Shown here in pieces: positions 8,937-17,496 of a stretch of DNA of 64,000 nucleotides (within the stretch, counting starts at the first letter, position 1; every line of letters starts with the position of its first letter). The notes below the pieces were generated by a model. It searched no databases and had not been told where the DNA came from. It was given only the letters and a program-made list of their open reading frames with translations. The DNA is from Hyphomicrobium_A sp963726795 (GTDB taxonomy: Bacteria > Pseudomonadota > Alphaproteobacteria > Rhizobiales > Hyphomicrobiaceae): NCBI GenBank assembly GCA_963726795.1, contig CAVSDD010000006.1:682001-746000 (forward strand), read 5' to 3'. Made by a program: the position numbers and the translations under genes.

Positions 8937-10209
8937 TTAAGACTTGTTGGAGGGGACTTGCGAAGCGCGCGAGCCCAGCAGCGAATGCGCGAGCACCCGG
9001 GCCTCGGCATCCACGGTTAATATATCGCTCAGGCTCGCGGAGGGCCGCGTCAACCCGCGCTCGTGCGCGGCTTCGACGCATTCGCCGACCATGTCTGCGA
9101 TTTCAGCAAAGCCGATCCGGCGTTTGAGAAATGCCTCCACGGCGACCTCGTTGGCCGCGTTCAGCACCGCCGGCGCACTGCCGCCCGTTCGCAGTGCCTC
9201 ACGCGCCACGCGCAGCGCCGGAAAACGCGTTTCGTCGGGCGCTTCAAAGCTCAACGTGCCGAGTTTCAAAAGATCGAGCCGCTCGGTCGGCGTCACCATG
9301 CGCGCAGGCCAGCTCAACGCGAGCGCGATCGGCGTGCGCATGTCGGGAAACGAGAGCTGCGCGATGACCGAGCCATCCCTGTAGCCCACGAGGCAGTGAA
9401 TGATCGATTGGGGATGCACGATCACGCCGAGCTGCGAGACCTCCACCGGGAACAGGTGATAGGCCTCGATCAGCTCGAGCCCCTTGTTCATCATGGTGGC
9501 GGAAATCGACGGAGATCTTCGCGCCCATCGACCAGTTCGGATGGCGCACGGCCTCCTCGGGCGTCGCACGCGAAATGCGCTCGATATCCCAGGTCCGGAA
9601 AGGCCCTCCCGAGGCGGTGAGCACGATGGTCTCGACGCTCTCGGGCGCCGCGCCAGCAAGCACCTGGAACGCAGCCGAGTGCTCGCTGTCGACGGGAACG
9701 AGTTCGGTGCCAGCGAGCTCGATGGCGTCCATGAACACCTGGCCGGCTGAGACGAGGCATTCCTTGTTGGCGAGAGCGACGCGCCGCCCACAGCGGGCGG
9801 CGGCAAACGTCGGCGCAATGCCCGCCGCGCCCACGATCGCTGCCACGACGCAATCGGCCGGCTCGGCCGCCGCGGCGACGACGGCGTCGGATCCAGCCGC
9901 GGCCTCGATGCCGGTGCCAGACAGCAGCCGCTTGAGCTCATCGTAGTGGCCGGCATTGCCGATCACGGCGAGGCGCGCGTTCACGCGAATGGCCTCTCGC
10001 GCGAGATCGCCGACGCTGTCTTGAGCGGTGAGCGCGACGATCTGGAAGGCATCCCGGTTGCGGGCGATGAGATCGAGCGTGCTCTTGCCGATCGATCCGG
10101 TGGCGCCCAGGATCGTCACGCGTTTGATTGAGCCGCTCGAAGGCGCGGACCCCGCGCCGTTGCGAGCGGTGTGCCTATCGCCGATCTCGAGTTTGGCTGC
10201 GCGCACCAT
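8937..10209 (-). CDS. dxr: 1-deoxy-D-xylulose 5-phosphate reductoisomerase Dxr (one frame break)
   Basis: Dxr makes 2-C-methyl-D-erythritol 4-phosphate, the committed step of the non-mevalonate isoprenoid pathway. The N-terminal half has the NADPH-binding motif ILGATGSIGKSTLDL (residues 32-46), and NKECLVSAG follows. The frame breaks at 9503-9505: after MGAKISVD one extra T in a TTT run shifts the frame, and removing it gives the conserved SATMMNKGLELIEA. The second half continues normally through HPQSIIH to the stop at 8937. The repaired length is about 423 residues. The gene is normally essential, so a sequence error is more likely than decay. Its ATG follows the cdsA stop directly. Confidence 0.93.
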
Positions 10210-11073
10210 CTACAGCCCGAACAGCAGCGCGCGGGCCGGCGCGTTCGGACCAACGGCAAGAGCGAACAGGGCTGCGGCTGTCGCGACCGCCACGATACTG
10301 TCCATGCGATCCATGAACCCGCCGTGGCCCGGAATGAGATCGCTCGCGTCCTTGCGGCCAAACACCCGCTTCAGCGCGGATTCCCCAAGGTCGCCGGCCT
10401 GCGCGATAAAGCTCAGCACGAGGCCGAGGACGACCAGTCGCACGATGGAAGCGTCGGTGAGCATGAGCGCGGCGATGAGACCCGAAACGGCTCCCGCGCA
10501 CAGCGCTCCGATCAACCCGGCCCATGTTTTGTTCGGCGATACGCTGGGCCAAAGTTTCGCGCCGCCGATCAAGCGGCCGGCGGCGTACGCGGCGATATCG
10601 GACGACCAAACGACGGCAAAGATGAAAAGCACCGCCGCAAGACCGTAGGAGTCACTCGAGCGCAGCCAGATGAGCGCCACGGCCGGCAGCCCCGCATAGA
10701 ACACGCCTAGCGCCGACAGCCGCGCCCCGCGACCGAAAACCAGCGGCACGAGGATGATGGCGGCGATGACGAGCACCGCGACGCCCAGCGCGGCATAGCC
10801 GGCAGCCGCGAGACTGATCGCGAGCAGCGAGGCAGCGGCATGGACGTAGAACGCGAGATCGGCGCCGACCCCGCGTACGATGCGGCCCCATTCCCACGCG
10901 ACGAACACCGCCACCGTGGCAACCAGAAGGGCGAACGAAGCCGTTCCCGCGTAGGCGAACGCGAACGCGGTCAACGCCAGCGCCGCTCCCGAGACGATGC
11001 GCAGTTTAAGATTAGCGGACAATACAGCGGTGCGTCCTGGGGGCGCTTCGGTAACGGCCATGTGGTCAGGCAT
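10210..11073 (-). CDS. cdsA: Phosphatidate cytidylyltransferase CdsA
   Basis: CdsA makes CDP-diacylglycerol from phosphatidate and CTP at the inner membrane, the branch point for all phospholipids. The 287-residue protein has about seven or eight hydrophobic segments. The C-terminal family signature is intact: SALKRVFGRKD, then PGHGGFMDRMDS (about residues 240-262), which holds the metal- and CTP-binding Asp residues. Both open alternatives at the N-terminus begin before the first membrane helix; ATG at 11073 is used. The stop abuts the dxr start and the uppS stop is eight bases upstream, so these three genes are probably one transcript. Confidence 0.95.
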   Translation of the reverse strand: MPDHMAVTEAPPGRTAVLSANLKLRIVSGAALALTAFAFAYAGTASFALLVATVAVFVAWEWGRIVRGVGADLAFYVHAAASLLAISLAAAGYAALGVAVLVIAAIILVPLVFGRGARLSALGVFYAGLPAVALIWLRSSDSYGLAAVLFIFAVVWSSDIAAYAAGRLIGGAKLWPSVSPNKTWAGLIGALCAGAVSGLIAALMLTDASIVRLVVLGLVLSFIAQAGDLGESALKRVFGRKDASDLIPGHGGFMDRMDSIVAVATAAALFALAVGPNAPARALLFGL

Positions 11074-11081
11074 GGCTTATC

Positions 11082-11858
11082 TCACGCGGTCGAGCGTTTG
11101 GAGCGGCCGCCGAAGCGGCGCTCGCGCACACCGAACCGCGCAATCGCCTCCTCGAGCAGCTCGCGACCGAATTCGGGCCAGAAGGCGTCGATGAATACGA
11201 ACTCGGTATAGGCGCTCTGCCACAGCAGGAAATTCGACAGCCGCATCTCGCCGCTGGTGCGCACGAGCAGATCGGGATCTGGAATGCCGGCCGTGTCGAG
11301 CTTGCCGTTCAGTGTCTCGACCGTGATCTCATCGGCGCGCATCCTGCCTGCCGCGACATCCTCCGCAAGCGAACGGGCCGCCTTGGCGATCTCGGCGCGC
11401 GCCCCGTAGTTGAATGCGATGACGAGCGTCAGCGCCTGGTTCTCGCGCGTCAGCTCGCAGGCTTCCTCGATCAGGTTCATCACGTCGGAATCGACGTTCT
11501 CGCGCTCGCCGATGACGCGGATCCTGACGCCGGCCTGGTGAAGCTCGGCCAGATCGCGGCGGATGAAGCGCTTGATGAGCCCCATCAGGTCGTCGATTTC
11601 CTCGGGCGGGCGCGACCAGTTCTCGGAGGAAAAACTGTAGAGCGTGAGGAACGGTATGCCGAGCTCGATGGCGGCACGAACCGTGCGTCGCACGGCCTCC
11701 ACGCCCTTGCGGTGACCGATCGAGCGCGGCAGCCCGCGCTTGCTGGCCCAGCGTCCATTGCCGTCCATGATGATGGCGACGTGGCGAGGCCTGGCCCGCT
11801 CCCCCGAGGCCTCTGCGGCCTTATCGCTGATCTGCGTCACGCGCGAACCGGCTTTCAA
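11082..11858 (-). CDS. uppS: Undecaprenyl pyrophosphate synthase UppS
   Basis: UppS extends farnesyl diphosphate to the C55 carrier lipid used in peptidoglycan and O-antigen synthesis. The cis-prenyltransferase motifs are all present: HVAIIMDGNGRWA (about residues 26-38), YSFSSENWSRP, and RTSGEMRLSNFLLWQ near residue 200. The start is uncertain: the longest frame begins with a TTG at 11858, and an in-frame GTG at 11840 would give 252 residues. Neither has a strong ribosome site. It sits between frr and cdsA, the usual order, and shares its C55 product pathway with dxr in the same cluster. Confidence 0.94.
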   Translation of the reverse strand: MKAGSRVTQISDKAAEASGERARPRHVAIIMDGNGRWASKRGLPRSIGHRKGVEAVRRTVRAAIELGIPFLTLYSFSSENWSRPPEEIDDLMGLIKRFIRRDLAELHQAGVRIRVIGERENVDSDVMNLIEEACELTRENQALTLVIAFNYGARAEIAKAARSLAEDVAAGRMRADEITVETLNGKLDTAGIPDPDLLVRTSGEMRLSNFLLWQSAYTEFVFIDAFWPEFGRELLEEAIARFGVRERRFGGRSKRSTA

Positions 11859-11911
11859 TCAATTGCGGCAGACTTGCCAGGATAGCGATGCAGGACCCTA
11901 AGCTCCAGAAC

Positions 11912-12476
11912 CTAGACCTTATGGATCTCGATTTCCTTCGCCGCGAGCGTCTCGTCGATCTCCCTGACGAGCTTATCGGTCAGCTCCTGCACCTTGGCTG
12001 AGCCTTTATGGTGCTCGTCCTCGCTCATCTTGGCGTCTTTTTCGAGCTTTTTCAGCAGCTCCATGCCTTCGCGGCGCACGTTGCGGACCGCGACGCGCGA
12101 GTGCTCGGCATACTTGTGCGCGAGCTTCGCCAGCTCCAGGCGCCGGTCAGCGGTGAGCATGGGGATCGGCAAGCGCAGCAGCGTCCCGTCCACGACCGGG
12201 TTCAAGCCGAGGTTTGCTTCCCGGATCGCCTTGTCGACCGCTTGCACGTTGTTCTTGTCCCAGACCTGCACCGAGATGGTGCGCGGCTCGGGCACTGAGA
12301 CGGTCGCCGACCTGATTGAGCGGCATCTTTGATCCGTAGACGCTGACTTGCACGGGATCGAGGAGATGTGAGCTCGCCCGTCCGGTGCGCAGCCCCGACA
12401 GCTCGCGCTTCAAGGCATCGAGAGAAGCGCGCATACGCTTCTCGAGATCGACGATGTCAAAGGAAGCGGTCGCCAT
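11912..12476 (-). CDS. frr: Ribosome recycling factor Frr (one frame break)
   Basis: RRF splits post-termination ribosomes together with EF-G. The ATG at 12476 follows GAAGGAG at good spacing. The first part reads as an RRF N-terminus (DLEKRMRASLDALKRELSGL, then LRTGRAS). After KMPLNQV the frame breaks at about 12307, where one extra G on the coding strand changes VATVSVPEPRT. The second part continues normally with VQVWDKNNVQAVDKAIR and RREGMELLKKLEKD to the stop at 11912. The repaired protein is about 187 residues, the usual size. Since frr is essential, this is most likely a sequence error. The neighbours pyrH and uppS are as expected. Confidence 0.93.
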
Positions 12477-12575
12477 TGTCATCTCCTTCGGCGCGTCGTG
12501 CACGCCAGAGCAATATATCTAAAAGCGGCGTTGATCGCCGTCTTGCCGGGTTCGAGCGGGCGCGCGCGCAGGCGA

Positions 12576-13331
12576 TCAATTGATGATCGTTGCCCGGCCC
12601 TCTCCGCGCAGAACCTTGAGCAGGTTGCCCGCCTCCTCGATTGAGAACACAATTACCGGAAGTCCGTTATCGCGAGCAAGGGCGATTGCCGCGCCGTCCA
12701 TCACCTTGAGATCCCGAGACAAAACCTCGGCATAGCTGAGCTTGTCGAACCGCTTGGCGCCGGGGTTCTTCTTGGGATCGCTGTCGTAGACGCCGTCGAC
12801 CTGGGTTGCCTTGGCCACCGCCTCGCAGTCCATCTCGATCGCGCGCAGCGTTGCCGCCGTATCGGTCGTGAAAAACGGGTTGCCGGTGCCGGCCGCAAAG
12901 ATCACCACGCGGCCGCGCTCCAGGTGATGCAACGCCTTGGGGCGCACGTAGCTCTCGCACACCGTCGGCATGGGAATGGCGGAGAGAACGCGCGCCGGCG
13001 TCTTCACGCGCTCGAGCGCATTGTGGAGCGCCAGCGCATTCATAACGGTCGCGAGCATGCCCATGTAGTCGGCCGTTGCTCGGTCCATGCCTTTGGCGGC
13101 GCCAGCAAGCCCGCGGAAGATGTTGCCGCCGCCGACGACCACGGCGATCTCGCATCCACCCGCGACAGCCTCGGCCACGTCGCGCGCGAGCCGGTCGACG
13201 ACGCTCACGTCGATGCCGTAGCCGCGCTCACCGATCAGGGCTTCGCCTGAAAGCTTTAAAAGCAGCCGCCGGTAGCTCTTGCGCGAGCCCCCCGTTGCGC
13301 CCTGCCCGCCCGCCGTTGCGCCTGCTGTCAT
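12576..13331 (-). CDS. pyrH: Uridylate kinase PyrH
   Basis: PyrH phosphorylates UMP to UDP in pyrimidine nucleotide synthesis. The 251-residue protein has the amino-acid-kinase fold: LLKLSGEALIG near residue 25 binds phosphate, and VVVGGGNIFRG (about 65-75) is the glycine-rich loop. Further motifs are GTGNPFFTTDTAA (about 148-160) and VDGVYDSDPKKNP. About 15 poorly conserved Gly/Ala residues precede the core. It stands between tsf and frr, the near-universal order rpsB-tsf-pyrH-frr. A 99-base gap separates it from frr. Confidence 0.96.
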   Translation of the reverse strand: MTAGATAGGQGATGGSRKSYRRLLLKLSGEALIGERGYGIDVSVVDRLARDVAEAVAGGCEIAVVVGGGNIFRGLAGAAKGMDRATADYMGMLATVMNALALHNALERVKTPARVLSAIPMPTVCESYVRPKALHHLERGRVVIFAAGTGNPFFTTDTAATLRAIEMDCEAVAKATQVDGVYDSDPKKNPGAKRFDKLSYAEVLSRDLKVMDGAAIALARDNGLPVIVFSIEEAGNLLKVLRGEGRATIIN

Positions 13332-13468
13332 GACCGCCCGCTCCTCGCCCGCTTAAGCGCAGTGCCGGATGCCGCTTGCCAGCCGGCGGACCTAAGTAGC
13401 GCATCAGGCCGGGATTCGCATAGCCCGGCCTCATCCTGCACGCCTTGCGGCACGCGCGTGCTCAGCGT

Positions 13469-14389
13469 TTAGCCACCCGCCGCCGCCGCGACCTCGGCTG
13501 CGAAGTCTTCGTCTTTCTTCTCGATGCCTTCGCCCAGCGCGTAGCGCACGAAGCCCGTGATCGTCACCGGGCCGCCGAGTTTGCCTTCGGCATCCTTGAG
13601 CGCCTGCGTCACGCTCTTTCCCTGATCGTGAATGTAGGTCTGATCGAGGAGGCAAACCTCCTTGGCGTAGCTCTTGAGGCCACTCGCCACGATCTTCTCC
13701 ATGACCTGCGGCGGCTTGCCCTTGTTCTTGTCGGCAAGGATCGCCTTCTCGCGCTCCAGCGTCTCAGCGGGCACACCCTCCAGATTGAGCGCGACGGGAT
13801 TAGCCGCGGCGACGTGCATGGCAATCATGCGCCCAAGCGCTGCAAGCTCATCGGCGTTCTTGGCGGTGCTCTCGAGCGCCACCAGCACGCCGATCTTGCC
13901 GAGGCCCGGCGCCACCTGCGTGTGCACGTAGGTGCCGATAAGGCCGTTCTTGACTTCGAGCTCCGCGGTGCGCCGTACCGACATGTTCTCGCCGATGGTG
14001 GCGATCATCTCGTTGACGTGCTGTTCCACGGTGATCTTGGAGCCGGGGTAGGTCATGGCGAGGAGCTTGGCGACGTCACCCTTCGCCTTGGAGGCGAGCG
14101 AGGCGATCTTGACGACCATGTCCTGGAACTTGTCGTTGCGCGCGACGAAGTCCGTCTCCGAGTTTATCTCGACGACGGCGCCCTTCTTGCCCGACGCGTC
14201 GATGCCGACGAGGCCTTCCGCAGCGATGCGGCCGGCCTTCTTGGCGGCTTTCGACAACCCCTTCTTGCGCAACCAGTCGACGGCTGCTTCGAGATCGCCC
14301 TTCGTCTCGGTCAACGCCGACTTGCAGTCCATCATTCCGGCGCCGGTCTTGTCGCGCAGTTCCTTCACCTGGCTGGCGGAAACGGTCAT
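13469..14389 (-). CDS. tsf: Translation elongation factor Ts
   Basis: EF-Ts releases GDP from EF-Tu. The 306-residue protein opens with the UBA-like domain and the signature VKELRDKTGAGMMDCKSAL (residues 8-26). DFVARNDKFQ (about residues 80-89), which contacts the EF-Tu nucleotide pocket, follows. The two core subdomains and the C-terminal module are complete, ending before the stop at 13469. It lies 82 bases after rpsB, and the two are probably co-transcribed from the promoter before rpsB. Confidence 0.96.
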   Translation of the reverse strand: MTVSASQVKELRDKTGAGMMDCKSALTETKGDLEAAVDWLRKKGLSKAAKKAGRIAAEGLVGIDASGKKGAVVEINSETDFVARNDKFQDMVVKIASLASKAKGDVAKLLAMTYPGSKITVEQHVNEMIATIGENMSVRRTAELEVKNGLIGTYVHTQVAPGLGKIGVLVALESTAKNADELAALGRMIAMHVAAANPVALNLEGVPAETLEREKAILADKNKGKPPQVMEKIVASGLKSYAKEVCLLDQTYIHDQGKSVTQALKDAEGKLGGPVTITGFVRYALGEGIEKKDEDFAAEVAAAAGG

Positions 14390-14471
14390 GGCTTGAACTC
14401 ATTGTTTGGCGGGCGATGAAATAGCGCCCACGGGTTGACGGAACTGCGGCGGCATAGCCGCCGCATCCGGA

Positions 14472-15473
14472 TCAGGCGGCGGTGGCTTCGACCAGCTTCT
14501 TGGCCTGTGCCGCCCAGCCTTCCTTCTCGATCTGACCCTTGAGGCGGAGCTGACGGTCGAGCGCGCCCATCTGGTCGGCGTCGAGGTCGGCGATCTGCCA
14601 GAAGTGGTAGACGCCGGCGTCGTTGAGACGCTGCTCGATCTTGGGCGAGATCGTGGTGATCCGCTTCAGATCGTCGGCTTCGCCGCGCGGGGCTTCAATG
14701 CCGCGGAAGACGCCCGGTTTGTCGGGAGCAGCGAGATCGGCGGCGGGAGGCGCATCGGACGCGCCCACATCCACGCCAGACGACGTCTGGCTGCGCTCAA
14801 GACCGTCGAGCGCGGCGCGCGCGATGAGGTCGCAATAGAGCGTGATCGCGCGACCGGCGTCGTCGTTGCCGGGAACGGGGAAGTCGATGCCGTCCGGATC
14901 GCAGTTGGTATCGACGATCGCGACGATGGGAATGCCGAGCTTCTTGGCTTCCTTGATCGCGATGCTTTCCTTGTTGGTGTCGATGACGAACAGCAGGTCG
15001 GGCGTGCCGCCCATGTCCTTGATGCCGCCCAGAGCCTGATTGAGCTTCTCGCGCTCGCGCGTGATGGTCAGGATCTCTTTCTTGGTGCGGCCCTGCGGGT
15101 CGGCGAGGATGTCATCCAGCTGACGCAAACGGCGGATCGACTGGGAGATCGTCTTCCAGTTGGTCAGCGTACCGCCGAGCCAGCGATGATTGATGAAATA
15201 TTGCGCCGAGCGCTTGGCCGAATCCGCGATGGAATCGGAAGCCTGGCGCTTGGTCGCCACGAACAGCACGCGGCCGCCGCTGGCCACGGTGTCGGAGATC
15301 TTCACCAGCGCCTGATGCAGCATCGGCGTCGTCTGGGTCAGATCGATGATGTGGATGTTGTTGCGGGCGCCGTAGATGAAGGGCGCCATCTTGGGGTTCC
15401 AGCGATGCGACTGGTGACCGAAGTGCACGCCAGCTTCCAAAAGCTGACGCATATTGAACGCGGGAAGCGTCAT
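14472..15473 (-). CDS. rpsB: 30S ribosomal protein S2 with C-terminal extension
   Basis: S2 binds the body-head junction of the small subunit. From the ATG at 15473 (AAAGGA lies upstream) the protein is 333 residues, compared with 241 in E. coli. Residues 1 to about 235 are the normal S2 core, with LEAGVHFGHQ near the start and PIVAIVDTNCDPD near residue 195. The extra 90 residues begin with an Ala/Asp/Pro linker and end in a helical domain (DDLKRITTISPKIEQRLNDA and onward), which resembles helix-hairpin-helix folds. Similar tails occur on S2 of other alphaproteobacteria. The open frame continues upstream of 15473 without S2 similarity, so the longer start was rejected. Confidence 0.95.
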   Translation of the reverse strand: MTLPAFNMRQLLEAGVHFGHQSHRWNPKMAPFIYGARNNIHIIDLTQTTPMLHQALVKISDTVASGGRVLFVATKRQASDSIADSAKRSAQYFINHRWLGGTLTNWKTISQSIRRLRQLDDILADPQGRTKKEILTITREREKLNQALGGIKDMGGTPDLLFVIDTNKESIAIKEAKKLGIPIVAIVDTNCDPDGIDFPVPGNDDAGRAITLYCDLIARAALDGLERSQTSSGVDVGASDAPPAADLAAPDKPGVFRGIEAPRGEADDLKRITTISPKIEQRLNDAGVYHFWQIADLDADQMGALDRQLRLKGQIEKEGWAAQAKKLVEATAA

Positions 15474-15605
15474 GGGTCGTCCTTTTCCGGTTAATCCTCC
15501 ACGGACCCAGAGAAGAGCGATCCCTTGGCAGGGAGCGATCCACCGGAGCGTTTCGACGGGGCTTTTAATCCGCCAAAACGCGAGGTCCGCGTGTGAGATG
15601 GGCGG

Positions 15606-15634
15606 CTTATAGAGTGTACACCCGGAAATGACAA
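15606..15634 (-). promoter_or_regulatory. Probable housekeeping promoter for rpsB-tsf
   Basis: On the minus strand TTGTCA (15629-15634) is followed after exactly 17 bases by TATAAG (15606-15611), close to the sigma-70 consensus. Transcription would start near 15599 and leave a leader of about 125 bases before the rpsB ATG. The long leader leaves room for S2 autoregulation, but no specific structure was identified. Confidence 0.6.
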
Positions 15635-15684
15635 GGTGGCCCCGGAACGGCGCAGCCTTTCGTCCGCGTACCCCAGAAAGTGGC

Positions 15685-16467
15685 ATGAACAACAAGGAAT
15701 TATCGGTCAGGGCCCTGCAGCTGGGCGAGCGCATCGAGACCAAGGGCCTCGAGCGCGAGGACACCTTTTCGAGCGTGCCGCTGGCCTTTCATACCGACGG
15801 CGGCGGGATTGCCGTGCTGTTCCGCTCCGGCGGGGCGGTATTTATCGGGCTCAATCCGGTCGACGAGGAGCGGCTCATCCGCGGCCTTGCCGAGCGCGTG
15901 ATCGAACCGCTTGCCGACCGCGAGACGGAGAGCGTGCGGCTCATCGTGCGCCCGGACGAGGAAACGCTGCTCTCTCCGACCGGCGACCTGCAGATCAAAT
16001 CCGCCGACAACGATCGCCTGCTGCTGATCGCGGAAGCGCTCGCCATGAGCGTGGCGCTGGCTTACGACGAGCGGCGCATCGCGGTTGCCTTCGATCGCAT
16101 CACGCAGGTCGCCGAGGACCTGCAGGAACGGCATCTGCCGTCCCGAGGGCAAGGCGCGATGCTGGAGCAGATTGGCGAGGCGTTGCAGATCCGCCAGCGG
16201 CTAGCCGAGCGCACCGACCTCGACGACAAGCCTGACGTGTTGTGGGACCACCCCGAGCTTGAGCGCTTCTGGGCGCGTCTCGTCGACGAATACGATCTCA
16301 TCCAGCGCGGGCGCGCCATCTCGCGCAAGCTCGAGGTCATTCGCGACACGGCCGACACCCTCACCGACCTCATGGCGACGCGCACCAGCCACCGGCTCGA
16401 GCTCTACATCATCGCGCTGATCGGGATCGAGATCGCGCTGAGCCTCTACGACACGTTCTTGAAGTAG
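15685..16467 (+). CDS. RMD1/YagE family (DUF155) protein
   Basis: This is one of the few rightward genes in the first half of the window. The 260-residue product matches the DUF155/RMD1 family: a mixed alpha/beta N-terminal part with FSSVPLAFHTDGGG, a long helical middle (LEVIRDTADTLTDLMATRT), and one C-terminal transmembrane helix starting HRLELYIIALIGIEIALSL. Yeast Rmd1 relatives are membrane proteins of mitochondria; the bacterial function is unknown. The ATG at 15685 has AGAAAG upstream, and the longer frame from 15628 overlaps the rpsB promoter and was not used. The last codons start a five-copy 14-bp repeat. Confidence 0.85.
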   Translation: MNNKELSVRALQLGERIETKGLEREDTFSSVPLAFHTDGGGIAVLFRSGGAVFIGLNPVDEERLIRGLAERVIEPLADRETESVRLIVRPDEETLLSPTGDLQIKSADNDRLLLIAEALAMSVALAYDERRIAVAFDRITQVAEDLQERHLPSRGQGAMLEQIGEALQIRQRLAERTDLDDKPDVLWDHPELERFWARLVDEYDLIQRGRAISRKLEVIRDTADTLTDLMATRTSHRLELYIIALIGIEIALSLYDTFLK

Positions 16468-16528
16468 CGGGCTTGAAGTAGCGGGCTTGAAATAGCGGGC
16501 TTGAAGTAGTGCGCCTGAAGTAGCGCTC
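16459..16528. repeat. Five tandem 14-bp repeats spanning the stop codon
   Basis: The unit TTGAAGTAGCGGGC is repeated at 16459, 16473, 16487, 16501 and 16515; the last two copies carry substitutions. The first copy contains the TAG stop of the upstream gene. Because 14 is not a multiple of three, successive copies place TAG in different frames. The last copy touches the stop of the convergent downstream gene. Confidence 0.9.
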
Positions 16529-17418
16529 AGTTGTTGCCGACCCGGCGGCGCGGATCGGGAACCGGCATGACGATCGGTCCCTTCGGGGAGCCGTCAAGGG
16601 CCGGAAGGCAGCGCCGGAAGCGTGCGAGCGCATCCTTGTGCACGATGGCGATCGCCACGAACTTGCCGCCGGCCCAATCCTGCAGGCGTAAGATGCGCTC
16701 CTCGGGCAGGCCGATATGCGCCGAATTGCCGACGCCCTCGCCCTTCCAAACCTGCATGAAGATGCATGAGCCGGCCTTGAACGCCGGCCGCGCCGGATAG
16801 TCGATGAAGATGCCGCGGCGGAACTGCTCGACCGAGGCCATCTTCTGGCCGAGCGTCTTCTCGCCCACAAGCGTTTGAGGAACGATCTTCCCGTAATAGG
16901 GCGAGCTGGTATCCTCCACGCAGAACTGCCGGCCGGGCGTCAGCTGCACGTAGTTGGGCCGATTGTCCTTCGCAAAACCGAACATGGTGCCGACGCGGTA
17001 GATGCCGGCCGGCGTGCGCTCATCGCCTTCCTCCTTTACCGGCTCCTCGCCGCGGCGGAAGGACAGGTAGGGGTGTCCCCAGCCGACACCGCGCGCGCCG
17101 ACGACGCAGGATTTCGGGTCCGCTGCTCTTGGTCCAGCTCGACGCCGGGCTCTTGCGCTCGAACGTGTGCAGCTCCGCCTTGGTGTCGTTCAACCTGTCG
17201 ACGGTGACGATAATGAGCTTCGTTGCGCGATGCAGCGGGCGCGGGCAGTAGCTGCCTTCCCACGGCACCAGCTCCTCGGCGAGCGGCGATTTGGTGCCGG
17301 ACTGATTTTTGGTCTGAGGCTCGTTGGCTTTTTGCCCTCCCTCTTCCGCAGCCGCCCATGCCGTCTGCGGGAGTGCGAACGCCACGGCGAACGCCGCAAG
17401 GAGTGAGATGTGTCGCAT
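16527..17418 (-). CDS. YkuD-fold (L,D-transpeptidase-like) exported protein lacking catalytic residues (one frame break)
   Basis: An N-terminal signal peptide (MRHISLLAAFAVAFALPQTAWA) starts at 17418. The body resembles the COG3786 YkuD-like family: KLIIVTVDRLNDTKAELHTFE, then CVVGARGVGWGHPYLSF, then DERTPAGIYRVGTMFGFA. The frame breaks at about 17108-17117, between SSGP and CVVGARG, and dropping one base joins the halves into about 296 residues. In active YkuD enzymes a segment like IFLHxW and a following GC supply catalytic His and Cys. Here these read IFMQVW (Gln at 16752-16754) and NSAHIGL (His at 16716-16718 in the Cys region). The protein is therefore probably not an active transpeptidase. 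A role in the envelope is inferred only from the signal peptide. Confidence 0.75.
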
Positions 17419-17496
17419 TTGAATCACTTTGCCTGCGCTCAAGGGGTCAGGCTCAGGTTACGTCAAATGCCTAAAGCTTGTTTTTCAGTGCGGGTG

